Assembly: GCA_022749755.1 (NCBI GenBank)
Contig: CM040442.1
Coordinates: forward strand, 12,560,457 to 12,624,456
DNA: 64,000 bases
Direction of reading: 5' to 3'
Origin: Azadirachta indica
Lineage: Eukaryota > Streptophyta > Magnoliopsida > Sapindales > Meliaceae
The first letter of the stretch is position 1; the number at the start of each line of letters is the position of its first letter. The notes under the pieces are model-generated. The model ran no database searches and had not been told where the DNA came from. It saw only the letters and a program-made list of their open reading frames with translations. A program made the position numbers and the translations under genes. This document shows positions 23,991 through 35,320 of this stretch, in pieces.

Positions 23991-24775
23991 AAGTTGATAA
24001 GGTAGATATTTATATTGTTTTGTAAATTTTAAAAATGATATTGTTTGAGATTAGCCCTTTCAAGTTTATGTGAAACAGAGAAAAAAAGGGCTACCTTGAC
24101 GTAAAAGTTGATTTTTAATTTGTATATCATCTTTTATTCACATTTACATGACATGTTTTACATTTAAAAAGTTGTACAATTGACTTTAATTTATGTGATG
24201 AGTACTAGCTAGCTCTTATTATTCTTGGGTTCGGATAGGGGCAACTCAAGGATTTCTTACTAGAAATCTACTTATGAAATTTTAAGGGTATTTTTTGTGG
24301 AAATTTGTGTGCAGATGCTACCTAAGAGGGCAACTTTGCTGGCAGCTTTTCTTATCCATGAGTTTGTTGCGGTTTCTTAAAGTGTCAATGAAATTTAATA
24401 ATCTCTTTATTACATTATCGGTAATATAACATGAGTTTGATATTTGTGTAGATTTAAATATTGGCGATTTGGTATGTGGATTTAAATCTTTTCCATTTTG
24501 TGTGTGCATAAAAAGGATTAAATGATAAAAAAAAACTTAAATTTTAGTAGAATTGTTGCTTATAAAAATTAATTGAAGTTTGTAGACATGGTTTAAAATT
24601 TTTTTATGTTTGTAATTCCTTTTACCTTATAATTATGTTGTGTACATTGATATTTGTTCATAATCATAATTTAAATTACTATTCTTTTCTTGGATGAATG
24701 AAGATATGTTTTAATTTAATTTTTTTATTTTTATTTAAAATTTCATTTTTTTAATCAATAAATCTTCATGATGCT
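23991..24775. other. AT-rich stretch, no gene seen
   Basis: Contains only short ORFs. The right end (24700-24780) is A/T-homopolymer-rich and could include the decayed poly(A) tail of the minus-strand LINE. Confidence 0.4.
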
Positions 24776-24782
24776 AATATTA

Positions 24783-25302
24783 TTAAAAAGATAAATAGTA
24801 ACTATCAGAAATCACTAAGGGGGGACATAATGAGTGCAACCAGAAAAACCATCGACAAACAGAAGAAGAAAAGAAGAATTTAAGAAAATCTATAACATGG
24901 GAAACCATTTGCATAATGTGAAATAAGACTCCCAATAGATCGGGATACTCCGACCAGCAGTCAACCGAAGCACAACCAAGGCCCAGATTTGCCAAAGTAG
25001 CAACAACAGAATTAGTCTCTGAAAGTGTGAAAACAGCGAAAATTCATCTGAGAAATCAAGTGATGACAGTTATACCACCTATTACTAATCACCCAAGGAG
25101 GTTGAACAGAATCCTCAAGGTGGAACTGAATGACCAAGAGAGAATCACTTTCTAACCAAAGATTCAACCACCTACGATCATGAGTGAACTCCACTGCTAA
25201 AATCACCGTTTTTATTTCGGCAAAAAAAGCCGTTTGGCATCTAAGAGCAAGCCCACAGCCACCCAAAAACTCTCCGTTGCTATTGCAAAAAACCCTCCAC
25301 AA
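24783..25302 (-). pseudogene. LINE RNase H domain
   Basis: The open piece 25012-25302 reads 'FAEIKTVILAVEFTHDRRW', 'LNLWLESDSLLVIQ', matching the RVT_3-type RNase H at the C-terminus of plant LINE ORF2 (the E and D of 'AEI' and 'ESDS' are catalytic positions). After one frameshift near 25010 the C-terminus continues as 'NSVVATLANLGLGCASVDCW' (about 24945-25005). It would remove RNA from the RNA-DNA hybrid; here it is a remnant. Confidence 0.85.
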
Positions 25303-25306
25303 GCTG

Positions 25307-25990
25307 CTAATCCTGGATTGCCTTTAGCCAACCCGTCTGTATCAACCTTGATCCACCTCGTCGGCGGAGGACGCCACTCAAGAATGAGGTTGAAATATCC
25401 CTGTCCAAGCCATAATTAACAAAGCGAGGGCAAAAAGTTGAAAAATGCAGAACATGGGCTAGAATGTTCGAGTGCATCCTAGGCAAGTACGGAGTAATGT
25501 TCTCAAATCTCAATCGATTTCGAGCCTTCCAAATACTGAAAAACACATAGCAAGCAGCTGTCAACCAGATATTATGCAATTAAGAGCTAAAATTTTGAAC
25601 CGTAATCCAGTACCAAAGAGCCTCAATCAAAGATAGGGAAGGAAAAGTAATCCGAAAAAGACTTGCAAGCCAGTGCCAAATTTAATTAGCAAAACTGCCA
25701 GTTAGAAAAAGATGCTCCGTCGATTCCAAGTTAGAAAAGCTCGAACATAACAAACAAGCAGAAATAATACAGACCCCCTAACCTCTAAGAACGTCATCCA
25801 CCGGAATTTTGTTCTAAGAACACGCCAAACCATCATCGCAATCGTAGGGGGAATAAAACTTTGCCAAACTAAAGAGCACCAAGTTTTGATGCCATGCTTG
25901 ACCCGAAGATAATCATAACTAGCCTTTAAAGAGAAGATTCCATCCCATGAACTACGCCAAACCATGCAATCAGGAGTGCGTATACGGGGG
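25307..25990 (-). pseudogene. LINE zf-RVT region
   Basis: The open piece 25702-25965 contains 'DGIFSLKASYDYLRVKHG' and 'FIPPTIAMMVWRVL', the consensus start of the zf-RVT domain between RT and RNase H. The Cys pair region is damaged. 25307-25579 ('NIWLTAACYVFFSIWKARNR') is the linker into RNase H. Confidence 0.85.
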
Positions 25991-26104
25991 AGAATAACAA
26001 ACTCAATTAGGACACTTCAAGTGAGGGAAAAACTCAAAGAAAGAATCTGAAACACACCACTTGCCTGCCGAAATTAAAGTTGAAACCTTCTTACATAAGG
26101 TAGT

Positions 26105-27590
26105 CTAACTAGCTGGATCCAAAATATGATTGTCTAACCAAGTGTCATACCAAAAATCTGTCCCATTAAAACATGCTTCCAGGACTGAACGGAAATCATT
26201 CCACAAAGAAGTACAAGTATATTTCTTCCTAGAGTCACCAAACGAATATCTAGCTTGTAGATAAGAACTACACACAGAATCTCTATTCCAAAAATCCCAG
26301 ATCCTTTTGAAAAGGCATGCCAAATTAGGGCTCTCCAATCTCCAAAGGCCTAAGCCTCCCTCAGCCTTCGGGGGGAGCAAATTTAGGATCACGAGAAGAG
26401 GGCAAGCTTTGGGAATTAAGAATTGCCTGACATGAAGAAGCGACGAGCCAAGGTCTAAAGCTGTTTCAGAAGCGATCTAGGCCAATAATACATCTTAAAG
26501 CTATGAAGAAGATTACTTTGGAAAACTGATTTAACCAATTCAACCCTTCCTGCCACTAAAAGAATCTTACCATGCCACCTACTCAACACCGAACCAACTC
26601 TATCAGCCAAAGCTTAAAGATGATTCCTTCTAAGACAACTTCTAAATATAGGAACCCCTAAATAGTTAAAAGGCAAAGAGCCTTTTGCAAAGCCAAGAAT
26701 AGACTGTATAAAAGCTCTACGGGATTTTGCATGCTGACCCAAGAATAGAAGGCTTTTCTGCTTATTAATCCATTGACCAGAAATTTGACCATAAGCCTCT
26801 AAAAATTATTCAGAGACATAAGAGATTTTTTATTTCCACTGCAGAAAATGAAGATATCATCTATATACAGAGCATGCGATAAAGGAGGGCAACCTTGAAG
26901 AATTGAAATTGGAAGCAACTCACTAGAATCCAGAAGATCAATAGTACCCCGAGAAAAAACTTCTTCAGCCAAGCAAAACAAAAGAGATGAGAGAGGATCT
27001 CCTTGATGAACCCCACGCGCACATTGGAAAAAACCATGAGGCGAACCATTTATCAAAACTGAAATCCTGCCCGATGACAAAACCATTGAAATCCAATAAA
27101 TGAATTTCTCCTGGAAGCTGAAATTTCGAAGAATAGCGAAAAGGAAGTCCTAATTAAGAGTATCGAAAGCCTTGTAAATGTCCAATTTGATGCCAATGTT
27201 ACTGCCAATAGCTTTGCGGTCAGGCATATTTAGTCCCTCAGAAACCAAGGCAATACTATCATGAATATGGCGACTGCGAATGAAAGCGATTTGATGAGGC
27301 GTGGTAAGGCGAGCCATCAAGGAACTAACCTTTTAGTCAGCAACTTAGTGATAACTCTAAATAAAAAATTAGGCAAGGCAATAGGATGATAATCTGAAAT
27401 AAAAACTGCATCATCAGATTTCGAAATAAGCACTAAAAAAATCGAGTTAAGATTGGGAAGCGGATAACTTTCCTTGAAGAATTGTTGGACACCGGCCACA
27501 ACATCCTGACCAATAACCTCCCAACATGACTAACAGAAAGTTCCAAAGAAGCCATCTAGATCTGAGGCACTAGAAGGATCTAGTTGAACC
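26105..27590 (-). pseudogene. LINE reverse transcriptase
   Basis: In order on the minus strand: 'LDPSSASD' and 'DGFFGTF' (27545-27585), 'NFLFRVITKLLTKRL' (27317-27370), 'RGVHQGDPLSSLLFCLAEE' (about 26965-27025), and the polymerase box 'HALYIDDIFIF' (about 26840-26870), where most plant LINEs have YADD. 26105-26392 ('PPKAEGGLGLWRLESPNLA') is the thumb/connection region. At least four frameshifts or stops separate the pieces. The N-terminal end is cut by the LTR element at about 27590. Confidence 0.9.
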
Positions 27591-29190
27591 GAACGAGATT
27601 CGACTTTCGACAAAAGTACTTTTTTTTAACCCCACCCCGCTAACTCACCTGCGTCAATTGGTATAAAAGTCTACCTCTATATCAAACAGAACTTTTGTGA
27701 ACCATTAAACATAACCGCACCAATAAATACATCCTTTTACCGAAAAAAATTTATAATCATAATCTATCATACTAAGCATGGTGTGTTGTTCTTTGATTAA
27801 AAATGTAGTCCTACATTATTTTTGTTTTGATTGGAAGATGTTAAAGAATTCTTTGAAGTTGAGAGGACACATAAAGAAAAATAAGTACAATTTGTTACTT
27901 GTTTTCTGTTAAAAGGGAGTACATTATATTGGTGGAATATGTTACAAAGATCAGTACTTGCAAGCTGAGAAGACAAATTTTGATCATGGGATCAAATGAA
28001 GTGATTGATGAGGTCACAGTTCATTCCTCTTGATTATTGTTTGACACATCAAGTTATGAAGTCTATTCATTCTTATGCTATGGAGTTTAAAAATTTTTAT
28101 GGGCATTCATTTTTTTTTTATGAGTGAAGAGCTTTTAATTTAGAAATTTTTGAAGGGCTCAATGCTGATATAAGAGATCAAATGCCATCATATACTATCC
28201 ATACATTGCAATATGCTATTCTTTTACCCAAAGAAATTGAAGTGCAACTAAAGCTTGACTTTGATATAGTTATTAGAGATGTTATTGACAATGTAGCTCA
28301 CAAAATATCTGATAACATGGTTAAAGTTGCCCATACGATAGTGTCTGAAGATGAGCTTCAAAAGAAAATTGAACATATATCAGAAATTGTACAAAAAGAG
28401 GTCTTACATGATCTTTATTTGAAAACTGAGCTTGTACAAGAAATTCAAGTCGAAGACCCATCTATTATTGACATGGTTCTACCTATTCATATCGAAGACA
28501 TAAAGATTATCTCTGAGAAACATTTGGCTATAAAGACAAATTTAATTGGTGAGTATATTGAGAGGGACTTGGAAAGAGTTATGAGAAATTTGAAAGTAGT
28601 TTATTATTACAGGTACATATTTTTCTAAAGGGCCACACACAAGTTCAAGAAAAGGATAAAATTTTGGTACTTCCGAGTTTCAAAGAACCTTGCTAAGAAG
28701 AGCCACTCTTTTAAGTCACAAGAAGATTTAATGTTGAACTACAAATTTTATCCGCCAAACAAATTCAAAGACGAGTTTTCTGTAAGAGAGGGGGAATATG
28801 ATGTAGGACAATTTTAGCATTTAATTAGTTTAGGAAGTCTTTTCTTTTTATCAATTTAATTTGATATTTAATTCTTAGTTTTCTTATTTAAGTTGGAGTT
28901 CTTTTCCTTATTTAAGTTGACTTGTAATGCTAGATTTTCTCTATTATATATAGAAAGCTTATGTTATTTTTTTACAAGAATTTTTTTATTCAATAAAATA
29001 TTCCTTTTTTATTCTGTCCCTCATGAAATTGTTATCTTAATACTTATATTTCGAGTTGTTAGGATTAGAACGACATCTAAACTCGTCCGTTAAAATGTTT
29101 ATCTATCCACCGCGTTAAAGAACTGAACGAGATTCGGCCTTCGACAAAGGTTTTTTTTTTTTATCCGACCTTGCTATCTAACCTGTGTCA
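27590..29190 (+). mobile_element. Small non-autonomous gag-derived LTR element, copy A (inside LINE)
   Basis: The 3' LTR is 28799-29190 (392 bp; TGATGTAGGACA ... CCTGTGTCA), preceded by the purine tract gagagggggaa. The remnant of the 5' LTR (about 27590-27656) ends 'cacctgcgtca', the same end. It is followed by a mutated primer site 'ttggtataaaag' (27658-27669; tRNA-Met type). Only about 1.1 kb of internal sequence exists. The left side was deleted along with some LINE sequence. Copy B of the same family lies at 39371-40740. Confidence 0.85.
28008..28740 (+). pseudogene. Gag-derived ORF of the small LTR element, copy A
   Basis: The frame starts 'MRSQFIPLDYCLTHQ' (28008), the usual gag core of plant Ty3 elements. 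A TGA occurs near 28124. After a frame change it continues 'FEGLNADIRDQMPSYTIHTL' in the place of the gag FL-GL-xxIR motif. The 148-codon piece 28182-28628 then departs from normal gag. Instead of zinc knuckle and protease it has a charged, Asp/Glu/Lys- and Ile/Val-rich region ('EYIERDLERVMRNLKVVYYY' at its end). After a TAA this is followed by 'FRVSKNLAKKSHSFK' and 'EDLMLNYKFYPPNKFK', running into the purine tract. I do not recognise this C-terminal region. It is conserved in copy B. Confidence 0.7.
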
Positions 29191-30174
29191 CATCTCTTCT
29201 ACAAGTGACTCAGCAAGAGTATTCCTAAGAGAAATTTTCATTTGAACCTCAGCCAAATGAACTTTAGCGCAAAAACTTTAGCTTGGACGTTGCCAAAAAT
29301 ATTTTTATTCCGCTCCTATAGTCAAACCTTCAACAATTTCAACTTCCTTATGACCATGAACGTAGTACAGCCATGAATAGGCAAAGAATTCCAAACCTCA
29401 GCTACCACCATTTTAAAGTCATTATGTTAAAGCCACATGGATTGAAAATAAAAAGGCTTAGGATAATCACCAACTATTAATAGGCCACAAATGATGAGGG
29501 GGGGAGAGTGATTAGAAACTGTTTTGTGCAAAACATGATAATTCACTATAGCCCAATTATCAATCCAGCTAGCATTACAGAGAGCGCTATCAAGATTACA
29601 CTACATATAACCTAAGTTGCCTTCATTATGAGCCCAAGAAAACCTCAGACCAGTTAAATACATTTGAAAAAAGTTACACTGATCTATGCAGTTCTGAAAA
29701 TCTGAATGGGAAACATGGCCAGGCAAACTACTCGCATATTACTTATAAGCACCCAATATAGCATTAAAATCACCTACCACTAGCCAGAGAACCGCTATCT
29801 AATGAGAAAGATGAATTAAATCTAACTAGAGAGCCCTGTGGGAAATATAATGCTTTGAGGCATAAAGAAAAGAGATGTGACAGCCATTGCCTTTCAAATG
29901 AGCTTTGATAGTTACTTGCTTATCACCATGGTCTATAACATTAAACTGGCCCATAGAATCAACATGAAAAATCCAAAGCTTATCATTAGTCGAAAAAATG
30001 ACCAAAGAAAGGTGAATGACATGCCGATAAGAAGAAGAAATTTTAATAATAAAATCAATCATCGACTTCGCAATCGTAACCAAAACTAGATGATGAAGTA
30101 CACAAATATTAGCTAATTTGTTCCTAGACTAAGGGTTAGCCAAACCCTTTATATTTTGTGAAAGGATCTTCATT
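29191..30174 (-). pseudogene. LINE endonuclease domain
   Basis: ORF2 appears to start at 30174 with 'MKILSQNIKGLANP', the usual 'MKILSWNVRGLG' start of the AP-type endonuclease. Then 29826-30083 ('DKLWIFHVDSMGQF', 'GCHISFLYAS'), 'VVGDFNAIL' (about 29765-29795), 'LRFSWAHNE' and 'NLDSALCN' (about 29580-29650), and 'SNHSPPLII' (about 29490-29520). These are the metal-binding and catalytic blocks (GDFN, ...SDH-type) in decayed form. 29191-29330 is the linker toward RT. Confidence 0.85.
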
Positions 30175-31079
30175 GGACAAGTGAGGAAGACTAACTACCC
30201 AGCAAGAGGTAAATTTCATCAATCTTTTTTTGCTTTGTCTGAGTAGGCATGTGAGCAGTCTCCACATTAACCAAACTCTCGTCCTTATCATTAGCTTGAG
30301 TTGGAAAGTCTATGCATCTCATAACATCTATATCCTTGTCATTTTCCAAAATTCCTTAGTCATTGGAATCTTGTTGTCTTATATTTTGAATAAGTGATAA
30401 CTCTATATTACCCATCTCTTGATGTAATTAATTATCTTGAATCAGATCTATAGAAGCCCTTCCTTCTATTTTAGCATAGTTTTTTAGGCTAAATTTCCCC
30501 ATCCTTCTCTTGATACCATTGATTATCTTGAATCAGTTGAGTACAAGCCTCCACTTTCTATTTTAGCATGGTTTCTAAAGGATGATTTCCCTCAATTCCA
30601 CTACTATTGTAGGGTCATTGTTCTTTTGTTAGATCAGACGATAAACCTGTTTAAGGGCTGAAACTTCATCATCTGCCTTCTTGCTATTATCCTTCCTATG
30701 ACGGCATCGATTAATGGAGAGACCATATCACTAATAACCATTACATTTTGTCGGAAGATTTTCATCATGCACTTACACGTCAAAGCTGTAGTCCAATAGC
30801 TCAACCGTGACAAAGTTAGGGAAATCCTTTAATAGATCTACTTCTACCAGAATTCTCACAGAATCTATATTATCTTTCTTTGGTGGCCTGATCAATTCGG
30901 AGTGGTATACCAGACCCCCAAGCAATGGTCAATAGAATTCTTGGATGCCAATATTCCATGCTTAAGCCATAAATCCTGATCCATACTTAAGCATGTGATT
31001 GTATTTTGGGTCATATGGGATTAATGTTTTTTTGCCATTGATATAAATGAAACACACTGTGAGTTAAAGAGCAAGTACC
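30175..31079 (-). pseudogene. LINE ORF1 3' part
   Basis: The minus strand between ORF2 and the gypsy insertion carries broken coding text including a basic Cys/His stretch near 30690-30760 and 'DLLKDFPNFVTVELLDY'-like residues near 30780-30835. These resemble the DUF4283/zinc-knuckle ORF1 of plant L1 elements. The assignment rests mainly on position; stops are frequent. Confidence 0.5.
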
Positions 31080-31082
31080 CCC

Positions 31083-31805
31083 TGTCATGTGCCACCAAAA
31101 TGCAAGCAGAATTACCAAAGATGTAACGACATTAGCTAGTAACCTCCAGCACATGGGCACACAAGCAACACCTTCCAACACACGAGTGTGCAAGCAAACT
31201 TGTTTGCTGATGAACAGTACAACAGGTTAACAGTGCAACGCAAGCAAACATGCATGCAAGGGAGGATTTCAAGTGTTAAAGGCCTTGTGGTTGTTTTGGG
31301 GCAATTCATGAGCTTAATGGGTAGCTTGGACATGTAGACATGTGGGTTAGATTATTCTAAATTGACCCCAAATGTGTTATGTTTGTTTTAGGCCCAATGT
31401 GGCCATTTGTTGTAAATATACCCTATTATTTGTACATCTCCCAATTGGCCCAAATTTTGTTTAAGTAGTGGGAGGTGAGATTTTTATGTGCAAATGTAAT
31501 CTTAGCCATCCATTTATTTTATGGGCAAATCTTTTTTATTCATTGTATGTATATAAATGTAAGTAATGTGTAAATGTAAAGAAGAAGCCATTGTTTTCAT
31601 TTCTCTAAGTACAATATGTATGTTTCTTTCTTTCCTCCATTTTCATTTGCAATTTCTTTACTTTGATAGTGCATCCTTCACCTCTCATAACAACACACAC
31701 ATACAAAGTGATCTTGGGTTAAAAAGGCTTACTTAGTTTAGTTCTACAAGCTAAATTGAGTGCCATATGTAGTCGGATTTTGCCTTCAATTTCCAACACA
31801 TGACA
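31083..31805 (+). repeat. 5' LTR of the gypsy element
   Basis: 723 bp, pairs with 34136-34855. TATA-like 'gtatataaatg' near 31547-31557. Confidence 0.9.
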
Positions 31806-31808
31806 GTG

Positions 31809-31820
31809 TGGTATCAAAGC
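31809..31820 (+). other. Primer-binding site, tRNA-Met type
   Basis: tggtatcaaagc, three bases after the 5' LTR. It matches the common plant initiator-tRNA-Met site TGGTATCAGAGC with one mismatch. Confidence 0.85.
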
Positions 31821-32103
31821 ACTTTTGTGTGCCTATTGTGTGGTAAGAACCTCTACAACTTGTGAGTAATTGATTATTGAAGCTAGCTTGAGCAATCTTG
31901 GATTTCAGGACCTAGATTTTAGTGTGAACAATAGCTAAAATTTTGGATTTTGAAGCTTGATTGTTGTATAGTATATTTAGTTATTGGAAAATTAGGTATT
32001 GTGGATTGTTATAGGCATTGTGAAGTTTAGCCTTGTGATTTGGGTTGGTGGATTTTGTGTTGTCAAACTTTGCTTGGTAGTATTTGTGTTATGGAACTTA
32101 AAA

Positions 32104-33000
32104 ATGGCAGCCAAGGATGTTGAAGCTAGTAGTGTTGCAGAGATGGAGCGTAAAGGGCAAAATGTTGCCCCAAGTTCGAAGAAGGTAGCGAAGGAAAGGG
32201 GAGTGTCTAAGGAGATAATGGGTTCATTTGAAGCTAGGTTGGCTAGGATTAAGCTTTCCTTGAGTGATATTCATGAGCATCTTGACAGCCTTGATGATAG
32301 AGTGGCAGAATGTGAGACGGATGGTGTTGCTAGTGTCAAAAGTCGACTTCAGCATGCTTTTAATGTTTTTACTAATTCCATGAAGTTGGCCATGGATAAA
32401 TTTAAAGGAATGGTGTTATCTCAAATAGATGGCATAAAAGCAAAGTTAGAAAAGGTTCAATAGGACTTTACGCTTTGCAAAAATGCTATCACTTCAAGTG
32501 TAGGTATAAGTAGCGTACCGAGAAATAAAGTTTTGGATCTGCCTAAATTCAAAGGCAAGCAAGACACTAAGGAAATCAACACTTTCCTATGGATGATGGA
32601 GCGCTACTTTGGTGTAGTTCAAATGCATAAAGATGAGATGAAAATCAGTACCATTACTCTCTATTTTGATGGTGATGTGGCATTATGATAGAGACGTCGA
32701 CATATAGAGATAGAGAGGAGTTTATACCGAAAAGATATGTAGGAGGCCTTTAATGGGGAATTTAAGAGGGAATTCTACCTAAAAATATTGAGGAGGCTGT
32801 GATAAAGAAGCTCCGAGGACTAAGGCAGCAGAGGTTGTTAGAGGAGTATGTTTTGCTCATGCTTAAAATCACTGACATGCCAAAAAAAAGCCGGTTGCTA
32901 TTTTTCATAGATGAATTACAATCATGGCAGAGCAAGAGTTGCGAAGAAGAAGTGTTCAAGGCCTTGCCTCGGCATTAGCAGTAACGGAGTACTTGATTGA
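32104..33000 (+). pseudogene. Gypsy gag, broken
   Basis: A leader ORF (to 32463) begins at the ATG at 32104 ('MAAKDVEASSVAEMERKGQN') and is rich in charged helix ('SLDDRVAECETDGVASVKSR'). After a stop come 'LPKFKGKQDTKEINTFLWMM' and 'ERYFGVVQM' (about 32545-32625). Across frames follow 'FNGEFKREFY' and 'LLMLKITDMPKKSRLLFFID' (32750-32910). These match the retrotransposon gag domain of plant chromovirus-like elements. At least five stops or frameshifts. Confidence 0.85.
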
Positions 33001-33255
33001 GCATCACTGAAAGTCTTTGAAATGTGACTGGAACCGAAGCCCGACTAAAAGTGGCCATAATAAAAGTGGAGGAGTGAAGCCTCACAAATTGACACTCCAA
33101 TATGAGATGGCGCGGCCACCGAAAGCTCTAAAAAACAATAAGATGGCAGTAAGGGGTAGTTTGATAAGCAATGCGAACGGAAGCAATAAACGTGCTACTT
33201 GTGTGACGGGGATCATCACACCAAGGATTGCCTGTAACGGAACCACCTCAATGCC

Positions 33256-33990
33256 TTGCTAAGCTCGTTCAAATCAGATGACGATGCCCAGATTGAAGCA
33301 TTACGCATCCTCAACTCAATAAAGGCTAAACAGGCGCAAGATGGAGAGACATTCGGGGCCAAGTCAGAATTGAAGCCAGAACTTGGGAAGACGCTTAAGT
33401 TCATTGACGCCAGTATAAACAAGGTAAGCTTTAAAGGTTTTATTAATTGCGGCTCTAACCACTACTTGATTTCAGAGAAGTCGGTAGCAAATTTGTGGTT
33501 GGTGTTAAGCAAGGAGCCGAGATGGATTAAGGCTGTAAATTAACCCTCTTGGCCGATTTGCAGAGTTGTTCGTAAAGTGCCCATTAGTATCGAAAGTTGG
33601 CATGGAAAAATTGATTTGAATATGGTGCCAATGAGTGACTACGAGTTTATGTTGAGTAACGAATACATTGACAAGTTGTTGCCCTTTACATTTACTGAAC
33701 ATAGGTGTATGGAATTTCATGATGCGGGGAAGCGACACAAAATGCTGATTTAGCGGGCTCGAGTTAGCAATAGGGTATTGTCGGTGTTCCAAGTTGTAAA
33801 AGAGTGGAGACTTGCTTGTTACAGTGCAAAGAGGATGGTATTTTCACTTCGAAGCTTGGTATTACAAGGGAAGATCAAGGCAAGCTTTGATGGAGTGGTG
33901 ACATGGTGCCACAAAAACTGCCGAAACAATTTTTGGAAGGGCGTGAAGCTCACCATGCTAGAAAATCCAAATCTGACAACTAAGCATTAA
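33256..33990 (+). pseudogene. Gypsy protease, active site lost
   Basis: 'LGKTLKFIDASINKVSFKGF' then 'INCGSNHYLISEKSVANLWL' (about 33430-33500) occupies the place of the usual V-D-T-G-A-T-H-N-F-V active site: Asp is replaced by Asn and Thr by Cys. It continues 'WHGKIDLNMVPMSDYEFML' (about 33598-33655), the conserved block before the pol core. A stop at 33541 splits the two parts. Pol is absent and sequence runs within 150 bp to the purine tract. Confidence 0.85.
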
Positions 33991-34135
33991 TGACATCCAA
34001 CATCCGTAACATCAATGAAGATTCAGCGCACTCAGTTCATGTCGATTCACATAGGCAAAAGCAGAATGCTACGAGCTAAGCTCAAGTCCTCGATAAAAAG
34101 CTCGACAAGGCATTAAGCATTTCAGTGAGGGAGAG

Positions 34136-34855
34136 TGTCACGTGCCGCTAAAACACAAGCAAAATTGACGAAGACGTAACGGCATATCAGAGCGCAACCA
34201 CCAACACATGAGCACACAAGCAACACCTTTTAACGCACGAGCGTGCAAGCAAACTTGCTCATAGATGAACAATACCATAGGCAAATAGTGCAGCGCGAGC
34301 AAACATGTATGCAAGGGAGTATTTTAAGTGTTGGAGGCCTAGTGGTTGTTTTGGGGTAGTTCATGAGCTTAATGAGCAGCTTGGACATGGAGACATATGG
34401 GCTAGATTATTTTGAATTGACCCTAAATGTGTTTTGTTTGTTTTAGGCCCATTGTGGCCATATGTTCTAAATACACCCCATTATTTGTACATTACCCAAT
34501 TGGCCCAAATTTTGTTTAAGTGGTGGTAGGTGAGATTCTTATATGCAAATGTAATCTTAGGCATCCATTTATTTTAGGGGGCAATCTCATCCATTCATTG
34601 TATGTATATAAATGTAAGTAATGTGCAAATGTAAAAAGAAGCCATTCCTTTCATTTCTCTAAGTGCAATACGTGTGTTTCTCTCTCCATTTTCACTTGCA
34701 ATTTCTTCACTTTGACAATACATTCATTCACCTCTCACAACAACACACACATACAAAGTGATCTTGGGTTAAAAAGGCTAACTTAGTTCAGTTTTACAAG
34801 CTAAATTGATTGCCACATGTAGCTGGATTTTGCCGTCAATTTCCAGCACGTGACA
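34136..34855 (+). repeat. 3' LTR of the gypsy element
   Basis: 720 bp, same ends and order of motifs as 31083-31805. Preceded by the purine tract at 34125-34135. Confidence 0.9.
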
Positions 34856-35320
34856 CCCTGCTCCATACTTTCCTCATATCTAGCTCATCCAAAAAATCAA
34901 TGTAAAAAAACCCACACACCAACAATGTCATAGTCCTTTGACTTTCAGGCTACCAAATCTCATGTAGAAAGCTAGTAAGCTCCTCTATTTTCATAGGTTT
35001 AGAATTTGGACGTAAAACAATCTGACTTATTAGATTCATCTTACAACGATCTTTTTGTTTCTAGGAAACCCCTGGTTCAATCCTAACCACCATTGTATCT
35101 TCTTTTTGTATAAGAAAAGGCAACTATTAGGCATATTTCGAGATATCATTCGTTCGAGATAACAACAAAGCAAAAGTAGGTTTCTTGGTTTGTAGAGGAG
35201 GAGGCTTATCAGAAGTTGTCATGTAAGAAGGAGGAGTAAGCATTGACGAAGCTGATCAATTAGGTTTGTTGTACCAAGCAAAGCAGTAGCCATTATGAAA
35301 GCAGAAAGAAGAACTATATT
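34856..35320 (-). pseudogene. LINE ORF1 5' part and leader
   Basis: Continues the minus-strand LINE on the other side of the gypsy insertion. The junction sequence 'gcaagtac|ccctg|ctccatac' is continuous once the insertion and one CCCTG copy are removed. The DUF4283-like region is at 34860-35060. About 35100-35320 is probable N-terminal or leader sequence. Confidence 0.5.

Larger units (their letters stand above)
31083..34855 (+). mobile_element. Ty3/gypsy element with two LTRs, gag and protease remnant only
   Basis: The 5' LTR is 31083-31805 and the 3' LTR 34136-34855 (TGTCA...TGACA). The primer site follows the 5' LTR and the purine tract gtgagggagag precedes the 3' LTR. Internal length is only about 2.3 kb, so RT, RNase H and integrase are absent. 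CCCTG occurs at both outer junctions (31080-31084 and 34856-34860), consistent with a 5-bp target duplication. The left copy overlaps my LTR start by 2 bases. The LTRs differ by roughly 12% by eye, mostly transitions, so the insertion is old. Confidence 0.9.
24783..35320 (-). mobile_element. L1-like LINE retrotransposon (minus strand), split by two later elements
   Basis: On the minus strand the order is ORF1-like region, endonuclease, RT, zf-RVT and RNase H, the plant L1 layout. Two LTR elements (27590-29190 and 31083-34855) lie inside it. LINE-like sequence resumes on the other side of each, with about 300-450 bp apparently lost at the first. All ORFs are broken. Confidence 0.85.
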
